A stretch of 64,000 nt of DNA from Pseudomonas sp. JUb42 (GCF_024807945.1 NZ_JANUFD010000021.1:39440-103439), one strand, 5' to 3'. Positions 8,990 to 16,997 are shown, numbered from the stretch's first letter. Numbers and translations: made by a program. The notes: generated by a model not told the origin, from the sequence alone.

Positions 8990-9124
8990 AACGGCTGAGA
9001 TACACCGCGACCTATGCTAGAGTGCCGCACAAGGCTGCACGGACGTGTTGGGCAGCTGGTGAACGAGACAAAGATTGTCCGTTTATGTGTCAGCTTCTTT
9101 TTATAATGAAACCTGGAGTAAACA

Positions 9125-11419
9125 ATGGCTGCTTCCACCTACCTCGCTCAAGTACAACAACTGTACATCGCTTATTTCGGCCGCCCAGCTGACCCAATCG
9201 GTCAAGCCTACTGGGCTGGCGTTATCGATGCAGCCAACGGCAGCATCGCAGCAGTACAAGCTGGTTTCGCTGCTTCCACCGAATCCCAAGCTCTGTACGG
9301 CAACAAATCCACCATCGACAAAGTCACAGCTATCTATCAGAACGTGTTCAACCGCGCTCCTGACGCTGTTGGCCTGACCTACTGGGTCAACCAAATCGAA
9401 TCCGGCAAAGTCACTCAAGCGCAAGCTTCGTGGACTATCCAGCAGAACGCTGGCGCTGGCGACGCTGCCACCGTTCAGAACAAACTGACCGCTGCTCAAG
9501 CGTTCACTGCTAACGTTGACACCGCTGCTGAAATCGCTGGCTACCAGGGCACCAACGCAGCCGCTTCGGCTCGCGCTTTCCTGGCTACCGTGACTTCTGA
9601 CAACGCTACCGCTACTGCTGCTGTAGCTGCTGCTCAAACAGCTGTAACTGCTGCTGCTGTTGGTGTTTCGGGTACTACTTACACCCTGACTACCAACCTG
9701 GACAACCTGACTGGCACCAACTCCAATGACACTTTCATTGGTGATGTTGCTAGCACTTCCGGCGCTGACCAAATCAACGGCGGCGACGGCATTGACACTT
9801 TCAACCTGTTCGGCGGCGGCGCAGCTCCAGTTCTGCCAACTCTGAAAAACGTTGAGCGTCTGGTTCTGACCAACCAAACCGCAGCTTTGACTGGCCTGGA
9901 CACCACTGCTATCGCCGGTTTGACCGACGTAGTTCTGGTTCAGAACGCAACCACAGCTGGTAGCACCTTTAACGTAGCTAGCGCAACTACCGTGACTTTC
10001 AGCGGCGCTACTACTGTTGCTGCTGCACAAACTGTTGTTGAGACTGCCGCTGCTACCGTTGCTAACGTTGGCGTGACTAACGGTGCAAACCTCGATGCTC
10101 TGACTCTCACCGGCGCTGCTGTTAAGACCGTGAACGTTGCATCCAACGGCACTGCTGCTAACAGCATCGCTTCCATCGGTGGTACTGCAACCGGTCAAGC
10201 TGCGTCGACTCTGAATATCTCTGGTACTCAGAAGCTGACCATCACTGGCTCGCTGCCTACTACGTTCACCACTGTGAACGCATCGGCTAACACTGGCGGC
10301 GTAACTGCTACCTTCGGTACTGCCGATATCACTGCTACTGGTGGTGCTGGTGCTGACAAGTTCATCTTCGGTACAACTCTGACTACCGCTGATAAAGTTG
10401 ATGGTGGTGCTGGCATCGATACCATCAGCGTTGATGGTGCTCTGGCCGCAGCTTCCCTCGCTGGCCTGAACGCTGTTAAGAACTTCGAAGTTGTAGAGCT
10501 GACTGGTGCTACTTCCAGCTTGACTCTGGGTTCTGCTACTGGCCAACTGTCGAACACCACTATTAACAAGGTGCTGTTCAACACTACCGGTGCTGACACT
10601 GTTACTGCTGCAGATACCGCTCACACCTACGCATTCGGTACTTCTAACGCTGGTGCAGCTACTCTGAACCTGGCTGGTAGCGTTACTACTGTTAACGTTA
10701 GCCTGGAAGGCGGTGCAACTGCTGGTGTTGTCGGTACTCTGACCATCGCTCCACTGCCTGCTGACCTGACAGCTACTCCTACTCTGGTCAACACCATCAA
10801 CGTTGTATCGTCGGGCACTACCGCTGGCGTTGCTAACACTGTTGGCGCTTTCACCGCCCAAGCTGGTTCGACCTTCAAAGTCACTGGTTCGCAAGACCTG
10901 ACTGTTTCGGCTCTGACCAACAAAGCTACTGTTGATGCTTCGGCTTTCACTGGCAAACTGGTAATCACCGGCTCCGCTGGCGCTGACACAATCCTGCTGG
11001 GTTCTGGTGCTGATACTGTTAACATTGGCAGCGTTGTTACTGCTGGTCCGGTAACTACTTCCGGTTCCACTTACACCGCTACTGACACCATCACCAACTT
11101 CGCAAAAGCAGACACCCTGGTTCTGAGCACTACCAGCCTGGCCCCTGTCACCACTAACCTGGTTACTGCCGCGAACAACCTGGTTAAATTCGACGCTGCC
11201 ACTTCGGTATCGTTCGAACAAGCTCTGGTTTCGGCTGAAGCTTCGATCACTGGCGCTGCTACTGCTGCTTGGTTCAACTACAGCGGCAACACCTATGTAG
11301 TGGCTAACACTGACACTGCTAACAGCGTTACTGCTACTGGTTCTACCGACCTGGTCGTTAAAATCACTGGCGTACAGACTCTGACTGGCGATGCTACCGG
11401 CATCCACGGTCAAGTCTAA
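9125..11419 (+). CDS. RsaA-like S-layer / DUF4214 surface protein
   Basis: The 764-residue protein is extremely rich in Ala, Thr, Val, Gly and Asn, has essentially no Cys, and lacks a signal peptide. Two DUF4214-type helical motifs lie at the N-terminus (QQLYIAYFGRPADPIGQAYW at 10-29 and IYQNVFNRAPDAVGLTYW near 70-87). The body is repetitive beta sequence with RTX-like GGXGXD patches (GGDGIDTFNL, GGAGADKFIFG, GSAGADTILLGSG). The C-terminal 60 residues (AAWFNYSGNTYVVANT, then DLVVKITGVQTLT) resemble, from memory, the end of Caulobacter RsaA, which carries the type I secretion signal. Codon use is sharply biased to GCT, ACT and GTT, unlike its neighbours, as expected of a very abundant protein. 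It ends in a strong terminator. An S-layer role is inferred; an RTX adhesin is the alternative. Confidence 0.75.
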   Translation: MAASTYLAQVQQLYIAYFGRPADPIGQAYWAGVIDAANGSIAAVQAGFAASTESQALYGNKSTIDKVTAIYQNVFNRAPDAVGLTYWVNQIESGKVTQAQASWTIQQNAGAGDAATVQNKLTAAQAFTANVDTAAEIAGYQGTNAAASARAFLATVTSDNATATAAVAAAQTAVTAAAVGVSGTTYTLTTNLDNLTGTNSNDTFIGDVASTSGADQINGGDGIDTFNLFGGGAAPVLPTLKNVERLVLTNQTAALTGLDTTAIAGLTDVVLVQNATTAGSTFNVASATTVTFSGATTVAAAQTVVETAAATVANVGVTNGANLDALTLTGAAVKTVNVASNGTAANSIASIGGTATGQAASTLNISGTQKLTITGSLPTTFTTVNASANTGGVTATFGTADITATGGAGADKFIFGTTLTTADKVDGGAGIDTISVDGALAAASLAGLNAVKNFEVVELTGATSSLTLGSATGQLSNTTINKVLFNTTGADTVTAADTAHTYAFGTSNAGAATLNLAGSVTTVNVSLEGGATAGVVGTLTIAPLPADLTATPTLVNTINVVSSGTTAGVANTVGAFTAQAGSTFKVTGSQDLTVSALTNKATVDASAFTGKLVITGSAGADTILLGSGADTVNIGSVVTAGPVTTSGSTYTATDTITNFAKADTLVLSTTSLAPVTTNLVTAANNLVKFDAATSVSFEQALVSAEASITGAATAAWFNYSGNTYVVANTDTANSVTATGSTDLVVKITGVQTLTGDATGIHGQV

Positions 11420-11445
11420 CTACCAAACTCCCTTACGGGTGTAAT

Positions 11446-11508
11446 CCTCTCACTTCGGTGAGAGGACGGTAGCAAAAAAACCACTGGCCGATAGGCCAGT
11501 GGTTTTTT
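11446..11508. terminator. Tandem hairpins, second is a bidirectional Rho-independent terminator
   Basis: A CCTCTCAC/GTGAGAGG stem with a TTCG loop (11446-11465) is followed by AAAAAAA, CCACTGGCC (11481-11489), loop GATA, GGCCAGTGG and TTTTTT (to 11508). Runs of A and T on both sides let it end transcription from the S-layer-like gene and from the convergent sapC-like gene. A UUCG tetraloop plus a strong terminator fits a stable, highly expressed mRNA. Confidence 0.92.
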
Positions 11509-11553
11509 ATTGGTGCTTGTAAAACTTTACTGAGCGTCTATGTGGTTAGGGTG

Positions 11554-12315
11554 TTAGTTCAACCCTGAAAAATTGAACGTCTCGTTGCTAAAAGATGGCT
11601 TAATTTTGCTAGCTTCTGCTTGTATTTTTCTACGCAAAAGCTCCAACAAAACTTCGATATTTTTCATAGAAAGAAGTTGAGCGTATGCCAAGGGTAGGGC
11701 GTGAGTTTCACGAAGTTTCAGAAAACTTTCATCAGACAGCTCTCCCAGCGCTTCTTCATTAATCCGATATAAACCATTAACAGTCAGCTCATCATTTCCA
11801 TCGTGGAGCTTAAGAGGCCATGGAGAAATTAGATTGAAATCAGATAGAACAGTGCAAATGTTCTCTGTAAGCATTCGGAATGAATTGAATTTCTTCAGCA
11901 ACTCGAAAATATTGATGATGTTGTCTGAAACCTCACCGTCGTCACTGAAAAATTCCTCGCCATTATTCGTATCGCTTATGCATTTTTCATCAATACACAA
12001 TACCGTCTGTTCATCTTGACCTTGAATAGGAACCAGCTCAAATGGACTGCTTCGGTAGATAACAGGCATATACGTTGATTGCCATGCGTTATTTTCATCG
12101 ACAAACAGATTTTCACCTGGTCTGAGGCCCATTACTACTGCGAGAGTAAAGCGATCATTTTGCCGAATAAACGCTATGGGCATAGATTGCAAAGCATCAG
12201 AGATTTCATTCACGAACAACGGAGTAGCGGTATCACCTCTGGCGAAACTCAAAGAGGAGTGGCGTAGCCAGCGTTTTTTACCGTGCGACTCGAGGCTGAT
12301 AGGGACGTAAGCCAT
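11554..12315 (-). CDS. SapC family protein
   Basis: The 253-residue protein matches the SapC family from start to end: MAYVPISLESHGKKRW, PLFVNEISDALQSMPIAFI, the hallmark GLRPGENLFVDENNAWQSTYMP, FELVPI, VLCIDEKC, a central acidic loop, NGLYRINEEAL and LPLAYAQLLSMKN near the end. The family is named for a Campylobacter fetus gene tied to its S-layer; its biochemical role is not settled. It faces the S-layer-like gene and shares its terminator, so the pairing supports surface-layer function. It is more AT-rich than the O-antigen genes. No signal peptide is seen, so it probably acts in the cytoplasm or peripherally. Confidence 0.85.
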   Translation of the reverse strand: MAYVPISLESHGKKRWLRHSSLSFARGDTATPLFVNEISDALQSMPIAFIRQNDRFTLAVVMGLRPGENLFVDENNAWQSTYMPVIYRSSPFELVPIQGQDEQTVLCIDEKCISDTNNGEEFFSDDGEVSDNIINIFELLKKFNSFRMLTENICTVLSDFNLISPWPLKLHDGNDELTVNGLYRINEEALGELSDESFLKLRETHALPLAYAQLLSMKNIEVLLELLRRKIQAEASKIKPSFSNETFNFSGLN

Positions 12316-12628
12316 CTAATTACTCCTGCTGAAAACCATCGCCTGGGGCGACTTCAAAATTCGCGGCTGGTCCTTGAGAACAGAACCAGTGGGTGTCTTT
12401 TCCTACACCATCCAAGACTTCTAGTCTGACGAACTCTAAGCCCTAGGTCGATGTGTAAACGTTATAAAGTAGGCATGGCCCTTGCGCACTACTCCCCATC
12501 ACTCCTATAGTTCGCAGTCGCTGCCAATTCAGCGACCGGGCTTGGCCGCTCGAAACGATCACATAGGCGCAGTTGCGCTCATGGCTTCATTGCAGGCGCT
12601 TTTTTTTGTGCCCGCGATATTGCTTCAT

Positions 12629-12703
12629 GGCGACTGTACAAGGGACACCTCCGGGTGTGCCGGGTTGCCTGTGTTCCGGTCGGCCAACCCTTGTGCAGTT
12701 GCC
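12629..12703 (+). ncRNA. Candidate structured RNA leader
   Basis: A long stem pairs GGCGACTGTACAAGGG (12629-12644) with CCCTTGTGCAGTTGCC (12688-12703); the only two non-Watson-Crick positions are G-U pairs. Inside it are an ACACC/GGTGT hairpin with a TCCG loop (12645-12658) and a GCCG/CGGC pairing (12659-12684), giving a three-way junction. GGGTTG (12662-12667) can instead pair with CAACCC (12685-12690), a competing fold. It lies 56 bp upstream of a small gene with a good ribosome site. The rest of 12316-12759 shows no gene. It could be a cis-regulatory leader or a small RNA. Confidence 0.5.
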
Positions 12704-12759
12704 ACCCAATCCGCTTGGCCGCGGGCGGTGGTGATTCCTAACCAACACAGGAGTTACCC

Positions 12760-12951
12760 ATGATCCAAGAGCATACCCCCCGCTACATCCCCCTATGCCC
12801 CAACGGCAACCCCACCCCGATCCTCTACATCGACGCCAACGCGCCTCTGGACGAATTACAGGCCTTTGCCGAGCAGTGGGTACGTTCCGTCGCCCAAGTG
12901 CTGGAAAGCCTGTGGCTGGTCAGCGGCGAATCTCTGGGAGGCCGCGACTAG
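12760..12951 (+). CDS. Small hypothetical protein, probably cut short by an amber codon
   Basis: The reading frame has ATG 12760 with AGGAG at 12749-12753 and 63 codons to TAG at 12949-12951. The sequence is acidic and helical (for example LDELQAFAEQWVRSVAQVLESL). Beyond the TAG the same frame goes on with AYIAHLAAQVLEEVCEVMAL to about 13028, and this stretch resembles a relic at 14186-14287. So the TAG is likely a nonsense mutation in a gene of about 90 codons. It resembles the small DUF3077-like proteins common in pseudomonads, but I cannot assign a family with certainty. Confidence 0.5.
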   Translation: MIQEHTPRYIPLCPNGNPTPILYIDANAPLDELQAFAEQWVRSVAQVLESLWLVSGESLGGRD

Positions 12952-13261
12952 GCCTATATCGCGCATCTGGCGGCGCAGGTGTTGGAAGAAGTGTGCGAGG
13001 TGATGGCCTTGATGCAACAGCGTCTGGCTCATGACGGTACAGCGCCACATAGCCGGAATCGCCGAAGGCGATCATTAACTCACGCAGCTCTGGTAAATCA
13101 GCAAACGGTCGACCGATATCCGGGCTTGTTTCCAACTGCCGGAATTGTCGCATGATGGCCTGACCCGCACGCTTGGCGGCCTCTGGGGCTTTTTCGGCGA
13201 GAAATTGCTGACACCGTTTCAGTCCTTGTGCTGCACTCGGTGTGATGATTACTCGTGGCAA
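12920..13261 (-). CDS. ParE/RelE-type toxin with replaced C-terminus (probably inactive)
   Basis: Residues 1-78 are a ParE-family toxin: MPRVIITPSAAQGLKRCQQFL, then RQFRQLETSPDIGRPFADLPELREL and the beta strand SGYVALYRHE. A normal family member ends about 15 residues later with a further core strand. Here, after about base 13028, the frame runs into the 3' end of the oppositely oriented small gene and yields an unrelated tail of about 35 residues. The start codon overlaps the antitoxin stop by 13 bp, the usual antitoxin-toxin order. Loss of the last strand suggests a dead toxin. Confidence 0.7.
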   Translation of the reverse strand: MPRVIITPSAAQGLKRCQQFLAEKAPEAAKRAGQAIMRQFRQLETSPDIGRPFADLPELRELMIAFGDSGYVALYRHEPDAVASRPSPRTLLPTPAPPDARYRPSRGLPEIRR

Positions 13262-13521
13262 TCAGGCATCGCTCTTTCATCATCGGTGCCTCGGGTATCG
13301 AGCCAGGCGCGTACTTCCTCACCCGTCAGGTGCTGACCGTCTTCCTTGAAGGCCGCCCAGGATGCCAGTGCTTCCTGTTTGAGGTTTTCACGGGCTTCCT
13401 CGCGCTCGACATATTGCTGAATGGCTTCGAGCATAATCCAGTGAGGCGAGCGGCGGCGCTGGCTAGCGAGGTTCTGGACGCGACCTTTTAGCATGTCGTC
13501 GATCTTGAGAGACGTTGCCAT
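13249..13521 (-). CDS. Ribbon-helix-helix antitoxin, ParD/CopG type
   Basis: The 90-residue protein opens with a ribbon-helix-helix DNA-binding fold: the strand ATSLKID, then DMLKGRVQNLASQ and RSPHWIMLEAIQQYVEREE. A toxin-binding helical tail (RENLKQEALASWAAFKED, then LTGEEVRAWLDT) follows. It would bind ParE and repress its own operon. It overlaps the toxin gene by 13 bp. Because the toxin gene is damaged, this may be an antitoxin kept after the toxin died. Confidence 0.8.
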   Translation of the reverse strand: MATSLKIDDMLKGRVQNLASQRRRSPHWIMLEAIQQYVEREEARENLKQEALASWAAFKEDGQHLTGEEVRAWLDTRGTDDERAMPDCHE

Positions 13522-13591
13522 GGTTGGCCTCCTGTCACGTAGTAATACTGGGTAGTACCTCGTGATACTTTAATCCTTCCAGTGATGCTCA

Positions 13592-13945
13592 TCAAACGTG
13601 TGTTTCCTGAATGGCCTGTGGGCTTTGCTGCGGCTCCGCGTCCAGCTCAATAAGGTCAGGCGGGTAAATGTTGGCCATGCCAGTGAGGGGCGGCGATTGC
13701 AGGGCGCCGTTGCCCAGGTCGTCCTGGTCTTCTGACGACACCAACACCCGTGCATTGAAACGCGCAAAGCGCAGGTTGTCGCGAGCGTCGGCCCAGGCGA
13801 CCCGGCAGTTGATGACATAGGCGAGCACGCCGCCGTATTCGCTGCCCAGTCTGATGGTTTGATTCCATGCCTGTTCGGTCAGTACGGCCAAGGCGCTTTT
13901 GGTGGTGGCGACAGAAGTTTCATCAGGCCGGCGAGGGTGCCCCAC
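13592..13945 (-). CDS. Hypothetical protein, possible gene remnant
   Basis: This is an open frame of 117 codons with ATG at 13943-13945. The middle (YGGVLAYVINCRVAWADARDN, then FARFNARVLVSSEDQDDL) has the composition of a real protein, but the first 30 residues look like chance extension. I do not recognise the family. It lies among broken small genes in the left part of the island, so it may be the 3' piece of a larger gene. No ribosome site stands out. Confidence 0.35.
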   Translation of the reverse strand: MGHPRRPDETSVATTKSALAVLTEQAWNQTIRLGSEYGGVLAYVINCRVAWADARDNLRFARFNARVLVSSEDQDDLGNGALQSPPLTGMANIYPPDLIELDAEPQQSPQAIQETHV

Positions 13946-14185
13946 TATAGCGGCGGGAAGCTATTTGGCGTAGCCCAGCCACGGATTTACGATCTCTTTA
14001 GCTGCAAGATCGCGTTGTCCAGTTGACCAATATGCTTACTACTGGCGGGCCCATGTGGAGTTGCAGATCGGTCAAACCGCTTAAGCGCCGGCCCTGTTGT
14101 AGCTTGTATATAAGCCAATACCTTGCAGGCCTTTTCCGAGCATTGTCGATCAAGTGCTCAATGCCTGGCCAAGGCCTAGGCTCGT

Positions 14186-14287
14186 GAAAGTCGCGACTTG
14201 GCTCGCGTTGCGCAGATTTCGGTGTTGGTGCTGGAGGAGGGCTGTGAGGTGACGGCAGTGATGCAGCAGCAATGGAACAACGGATGA
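14186..14287 (+). pseudogene. 3' relic of a second small gene like the one at 12760
   Basis: Read on the + strand, the codons from about 14186 to the TGA at 14285-14287 give SVLVLEEGCEVTAVMQQQ. This matches QVLEEVCEVMALMQQR, which follows the amber codon of the small gene at 12760. No start or upstream part is left. It shows that a family of small genes was duplicated and then broken here. Confidence 0.5.
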
Positions 14288-14690
14288 CCAACTAAATATT
14301 TGTATGCCCACCTAGGACCACATATGGGGCGAACCTTTTGGTAGTCGCGTGACTTTTACAACAATGACTAATAAATAGCTAACATAAGTGTTTTGTTAAA
14401 TTCTCAAGACTTCAAAGGCATCTGATTTTTATGATGATAATTCTCCAGAGGACTATTCCGTTTTTTTTAATGTGTTGGTCGCGTGTTTACAGAGCAGTAC
14501 GTGTAGATAATAAAAAAATCATCCTCGGTATTGGTAGTATGCTTTATAGAGGTGCTCTATAGGAAGCAGGATGCGAGATGCAAGGTAAGGATGACTAGTC
14601 ACAGATCGGTTGCTAGAAGGCAGCACTAGATCATCGGTGAAAAATTACTACTCAGGCCTAGTTTATGAACCTAAGCCTGGAGTACTCCTG
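14288..14690. other. AT-rich gap at the start of the mobile block
   Basis: About 400 bases without a convincing gene. The DNA turns AT-rich at about 14290, which may mark the left edge of an inserted segment. T-runs occur at 14461-14468. The next gene has TGGAG at 14678-14682. No integrase or attachment site was found. Confidence 0.4.
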
Positions 14691-15347
14691 ATGTCACGTC
14701 ACCTGAATAATACTAATTTGATCCTGCATAGTGAAAGTACTTTCTATAGCTGGTCTATTCAAGAGGATAAGGGGCCATTCATCTGTCAATACCTGCATCG
14801 TCTAATGGAGACGATGCAGTATGCGGTAGCTCAATACCCGCGGGTGTTTGCCTTCCGGGTAGACCTCCGCCTACCTAGTGGAGTCCAGCTACCCGAAGAT
14901 GCACTCACGAACAAGGTCATTGAGCGATTTATTGAATCGTTCAAGGCTAAAATTAAACATAACCGCAACATGGCTGAACAATCGAATCCGTATGCTCATG
15001 ACAGCAAGGTCCGATACGTCTGGGCACGGGAGTACGGGCAGCATGGAACACCGCATTACCATCTAGCAATCTTACTAAATGGTGATGCTTTCTGTGCCTT
15101 GGGTAAGTTCGAGCCCGACAGGAAAAACATGTTCAACCGGCTGGTGGAGTCATGGAACAGCGCCTTAGGTAAACCTGTAGGGGACGTTTCAGGTAGCGTA
15201 GAAATTCCGGCTAATCCTTATTATCACTTACGTAGGGATGATTGGAATAGTCAGGCAGAATTCTTCTACCGGACCAGCTATCTTTGTAAGTCAGCTAGCA
15301 AATACTTTGGAGACGGTGCTCATGGCTTTGGCTGTAGTCGAAGCTGA
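14691..15347 (+). CDS. Inovirus Gp2 / YagK-YfjJ family protein
   Basis: The protein has 218 residues from ATG 14691, which has TGGAG eight bases upstream. A TTG at 14610 would add 27 residues. Recognisable stretches are FAFRVDLRLP near 65, a basic helix FIESFKAKIKHNRN, then VRYVWAREYGQHGTPHYHLAILLNGDAF. This carries the HxH (HYH) motif of HUH-type rolling-circle replication proteins, with which this family is linked, and later FNRLVESWNSALG. Family members are found in filamentous phages, phage satellites and genomic islands. It probably takes part in replication of a mobile element. The neighbouring RadC, YqaJ and DUF932 genes are on the other strand. Confidence 0.75.
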   Translation: MSRHLNNTNLILHSESTFYSWSIQEDKGPFICQYLHRLMETMQYAVAQYPRVFAFRVDLRLPSGVQLPEDALTNKVIERFIESFKAKIKHNRNMAEQSNPYAHDSKVRYVWAREYGQHGTPHYHLAILLNGDAFCALGKFEPDRKNMFNRLVESWNSALGKPVGDVSGSVEIPANPYYHLRRDDWNSQAEFFYRTSYLCKSASKYFGDGAHGFGCSRS

Positions 15348-15379
15348 ATACAACCGTAGACCTACAAAAAATAAATTAA

Positions 15380-15416
15380 GGTCTATCGATAGACCGCCCT
15401 GACATTGGCCAGGGCG
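15380..15416. terminator. Two hairpins between convergent genes
   Basis: A perfect 16-bp palindrome GGTCTATCGATAGACC (15380-15395) is followed by CGCCCTG/CAGGGCG arms (15395-15401, 15410-15416). They lie between the Gp2-like gene and the convergent radC-like gene. There is no T-run, so termination is probable rather than sure. Confidence 0.5.
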
Positions 15417-15440
15417 ATCTATTGGTGTGTAATAATAAAG

Positions 15441-15983
15441 TTAAAGGTAACCTCGTTCAGCCAACGATACGCAGCCTTCAGAGCCCACTACTACATGATC
15501 CAGAACCCGTGTACCGACCATATCCAGAACGCTCCTGAGGGTCGAGGTAAGTATGCAATCAGGTTGACTGGGTTCTGGATCGCCGGAAGGGTGATTGTGA
15601 ACGATAATTACAGCTGCTGCGTTGTGCGTTAGAACAATCTTGACCACTTCCCTTGGGTACACGTTTACCTCGTTAAGAGTACCCCTGAAAAGCTCCCTGT
15701 AGCCGATGATTCGATGTTTGGTATCAAGTAGCAGTAGCGCAAATATTTCATGCTCCTCGTGCTGCAAGAGCGTTTGCAGGTGACAGAAAACCTGTTTAGG
15801 GTCAGTTAACATCCGACCTTTGGATAAACGGCTTATGGCCAGTTGTTGAGCCATACGCAGAATGTCCGCTTCAGTGACTGGGGATTCCACGACATAAGTG
15901 CCAGTCGTCTGACCGGCGATGAGCTTGTGATATTTCAAGGGGGTATTCCTGTACGGGACACGAATGTGGGTGAGTAATGTCAT
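15441..15983 (-). CDS. RadC family JAB-domain protein of a mobile element
   Basis: The 180-residue protein carries the MPN/JAB metal-binding core: E in HEIFALLLLDTKHRIIGYRELFRGTLNEVNVYPREVV, and the zinc motif HNHPSGDPEPSQPD. It ends with LDHVVVGSEGCVSLAERGYL, typical of the RadC C-terminal domain. The N-terminal helix-hairpin-helix region of chromosomal RadC is missing, as in the shorter versions on genomic islands and ICEs. Its substrate is unknown. It forms a same-strand block with the next three upstream genes. Confidence 0.85.
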   Translation of the reverse strand: MTLLTHIRVPYRNTPLKYHKLIAGQTTGTYVVESPVTEADILRMAQQLAISRLSKGRMLTDPKQVFCHLQTLLQHEEHEIFALLLLDTKHRIIGYRELFRGTLNEVNVYPREVVKIVLTHNAAAVIIVHNHPSGDPEPSQPDCILTSTLRSVLDMVGTRVLDHVVVGSEGCVSLAERGYL

Positions 15984-15985
15984 TA

Positions 15986-16903
15986 CTAAGCATTAGGCTT
16001 GTCGTTGTACAGGGCGGCTTGCGACTCCAGCTTTTGAGCCAATGAGGGTTTAGCATGCACTTCGAGTTGGGCTTGAAGATCGATTGCGCTGGGTTGATCT
16101 TCATGAACCGGGAATAACGCTTCGACGATGGCTGTGGTGTCGTCCTCGCTCTCTTCAAAAGCACCATTGCTAAAGCCTTGTCGAGCCGCGTGATCCAAAG
16201 CGGACTGATCAAAGCCTATAGACTGGCGAATTGATTCCAGCTCTTTGGCTTCCAGTAGGGCGGCTTCAAGGGACATCCCACTGCGCACCGTGATATCGAC
16301 GTAGAAAATCGGTGAGCTATGACTTTGACGGGAAGATTTCCCTCGCAAGCGTAGGTCCAGCGGTAGATAGGCCAGACGATTGCCTGATATTGCGTTGAAG
16401 TACTGCAGGCGTGCTGTCAGCGTGCGGATGCTATTGAATCCGGTCGTACGAAAGACGAAGCTGCCCAGCGGATCGTCGTCGCCGATGGTTACGTTCAGAC
16501 GCCCATATGGCTTGCAGGCATTGCCTTGAGCAAGTGAGCAACCATCAGGAGAGGGACACGCAAACGATTGGACCCCATCCCTGGTTAAACGCTTGCAGGT
16601 CTCACCATTGCCGACGCAGAGAGGGCGGCCGGTTATTCGATCAAACAGGCTGTAGTCAGCTCGAAAGTTGAGATCAGGCTCATTGAAAAGCAGCCGGATA
16701 GGGATGTGGCGCAATTTGCCGCCTTGGCCATTGCGTAGTACGTCGTTAAGGGGATGTAGTACCCAACCGTCACGGCTCTGTACTTGAGAGGTCAGGGTGA
16801 ATTCATCATCCTTTTGAGGCAGTCGCCTGCCGTTCTTTTCTATGATTTTGCCGATGGAAATTCGGCCCAGGATCGGCGGTTTGATCGCTAAACCTTTGAG
16901 CAT
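15986..16903 (-). CDS. Recombination-directionality-factor-like island protein
   Basis: The 305-residue protein starts MLKGLAIKPPILGRISIGK and contains FTLTSQVQSRDGWVLHPLND, PIRLLFNEPDLNFRADYS, a cysteine cluster (LCVGNGETCKRL, FACPSPDGCSLAQGNACKP) and a conserved FRTTGFNSIRTLTARLQYF region. Proteins of this pattern lie between RadC and YqaJ genes on Pseudomonas integrative elements and are named either hydrolase/metal-binding protein or recombination directionality factor. The four cysteines may bind zinc. The N-terminal four fifths look conserved, while the C-terminus is low-complexity. Function is inferred from context only. Confidence 0.6.
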   Translation of the reverse strand: MLKGLAIKPPILGRISIGKIIEKNGRRLPQKDDEFTLTSQVQSRDGWVLHPLNDVLRNGQGGKLRHIPIRLLFNEPDLNFRADYSLFDRITGRPLCVGNGETCKRLTRDGVQSFACPSPDGCSLAQGNACKPYGRLNVTIGDDDPLGSFVFRTTGFNSIRTLTARLQYFNAISGNRLAYLPLDLRLRGKSSRQSHSSPIFYVDITVRSGMSLEAALLEAKELESIRQSIGFDQSALDHAARQGFSNGAFEESEDDTTAIVEALFPVHEDQPSAIDLQAQLEVHAKPSLAQKLESQAALYNDKPNA

Positions 16904-16997
16904 GTGAAGTTCTCCCTAGATCTAAAGCATAAGGACGCCACGATCGCGCACGAGCGGCTTCAAGTGACGAACGCTGAGGGGTTGGTGATATGAGCGC

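Noticed and set aside
9102..9107. TATAAT as the -10 of the S-layer-like gene
   Set aside because: It is 18 bp from the ATG, so the message would start at the ribosome site; the real promoter is probably further upstream.
9101..11413. 770-codon minus-strand open frame opposite the S-layer-like gene
   Set aside because: It is Ser/Gly/Val-rich only because it is the complement of GCT/ACT-rich codons; it has no domains or start signals.
12482..12763. 93-codon plus-strand frame before the small gene
   Set aside because: It runs through the RNA stem and ends at the next ATG; composition is not protein-like.
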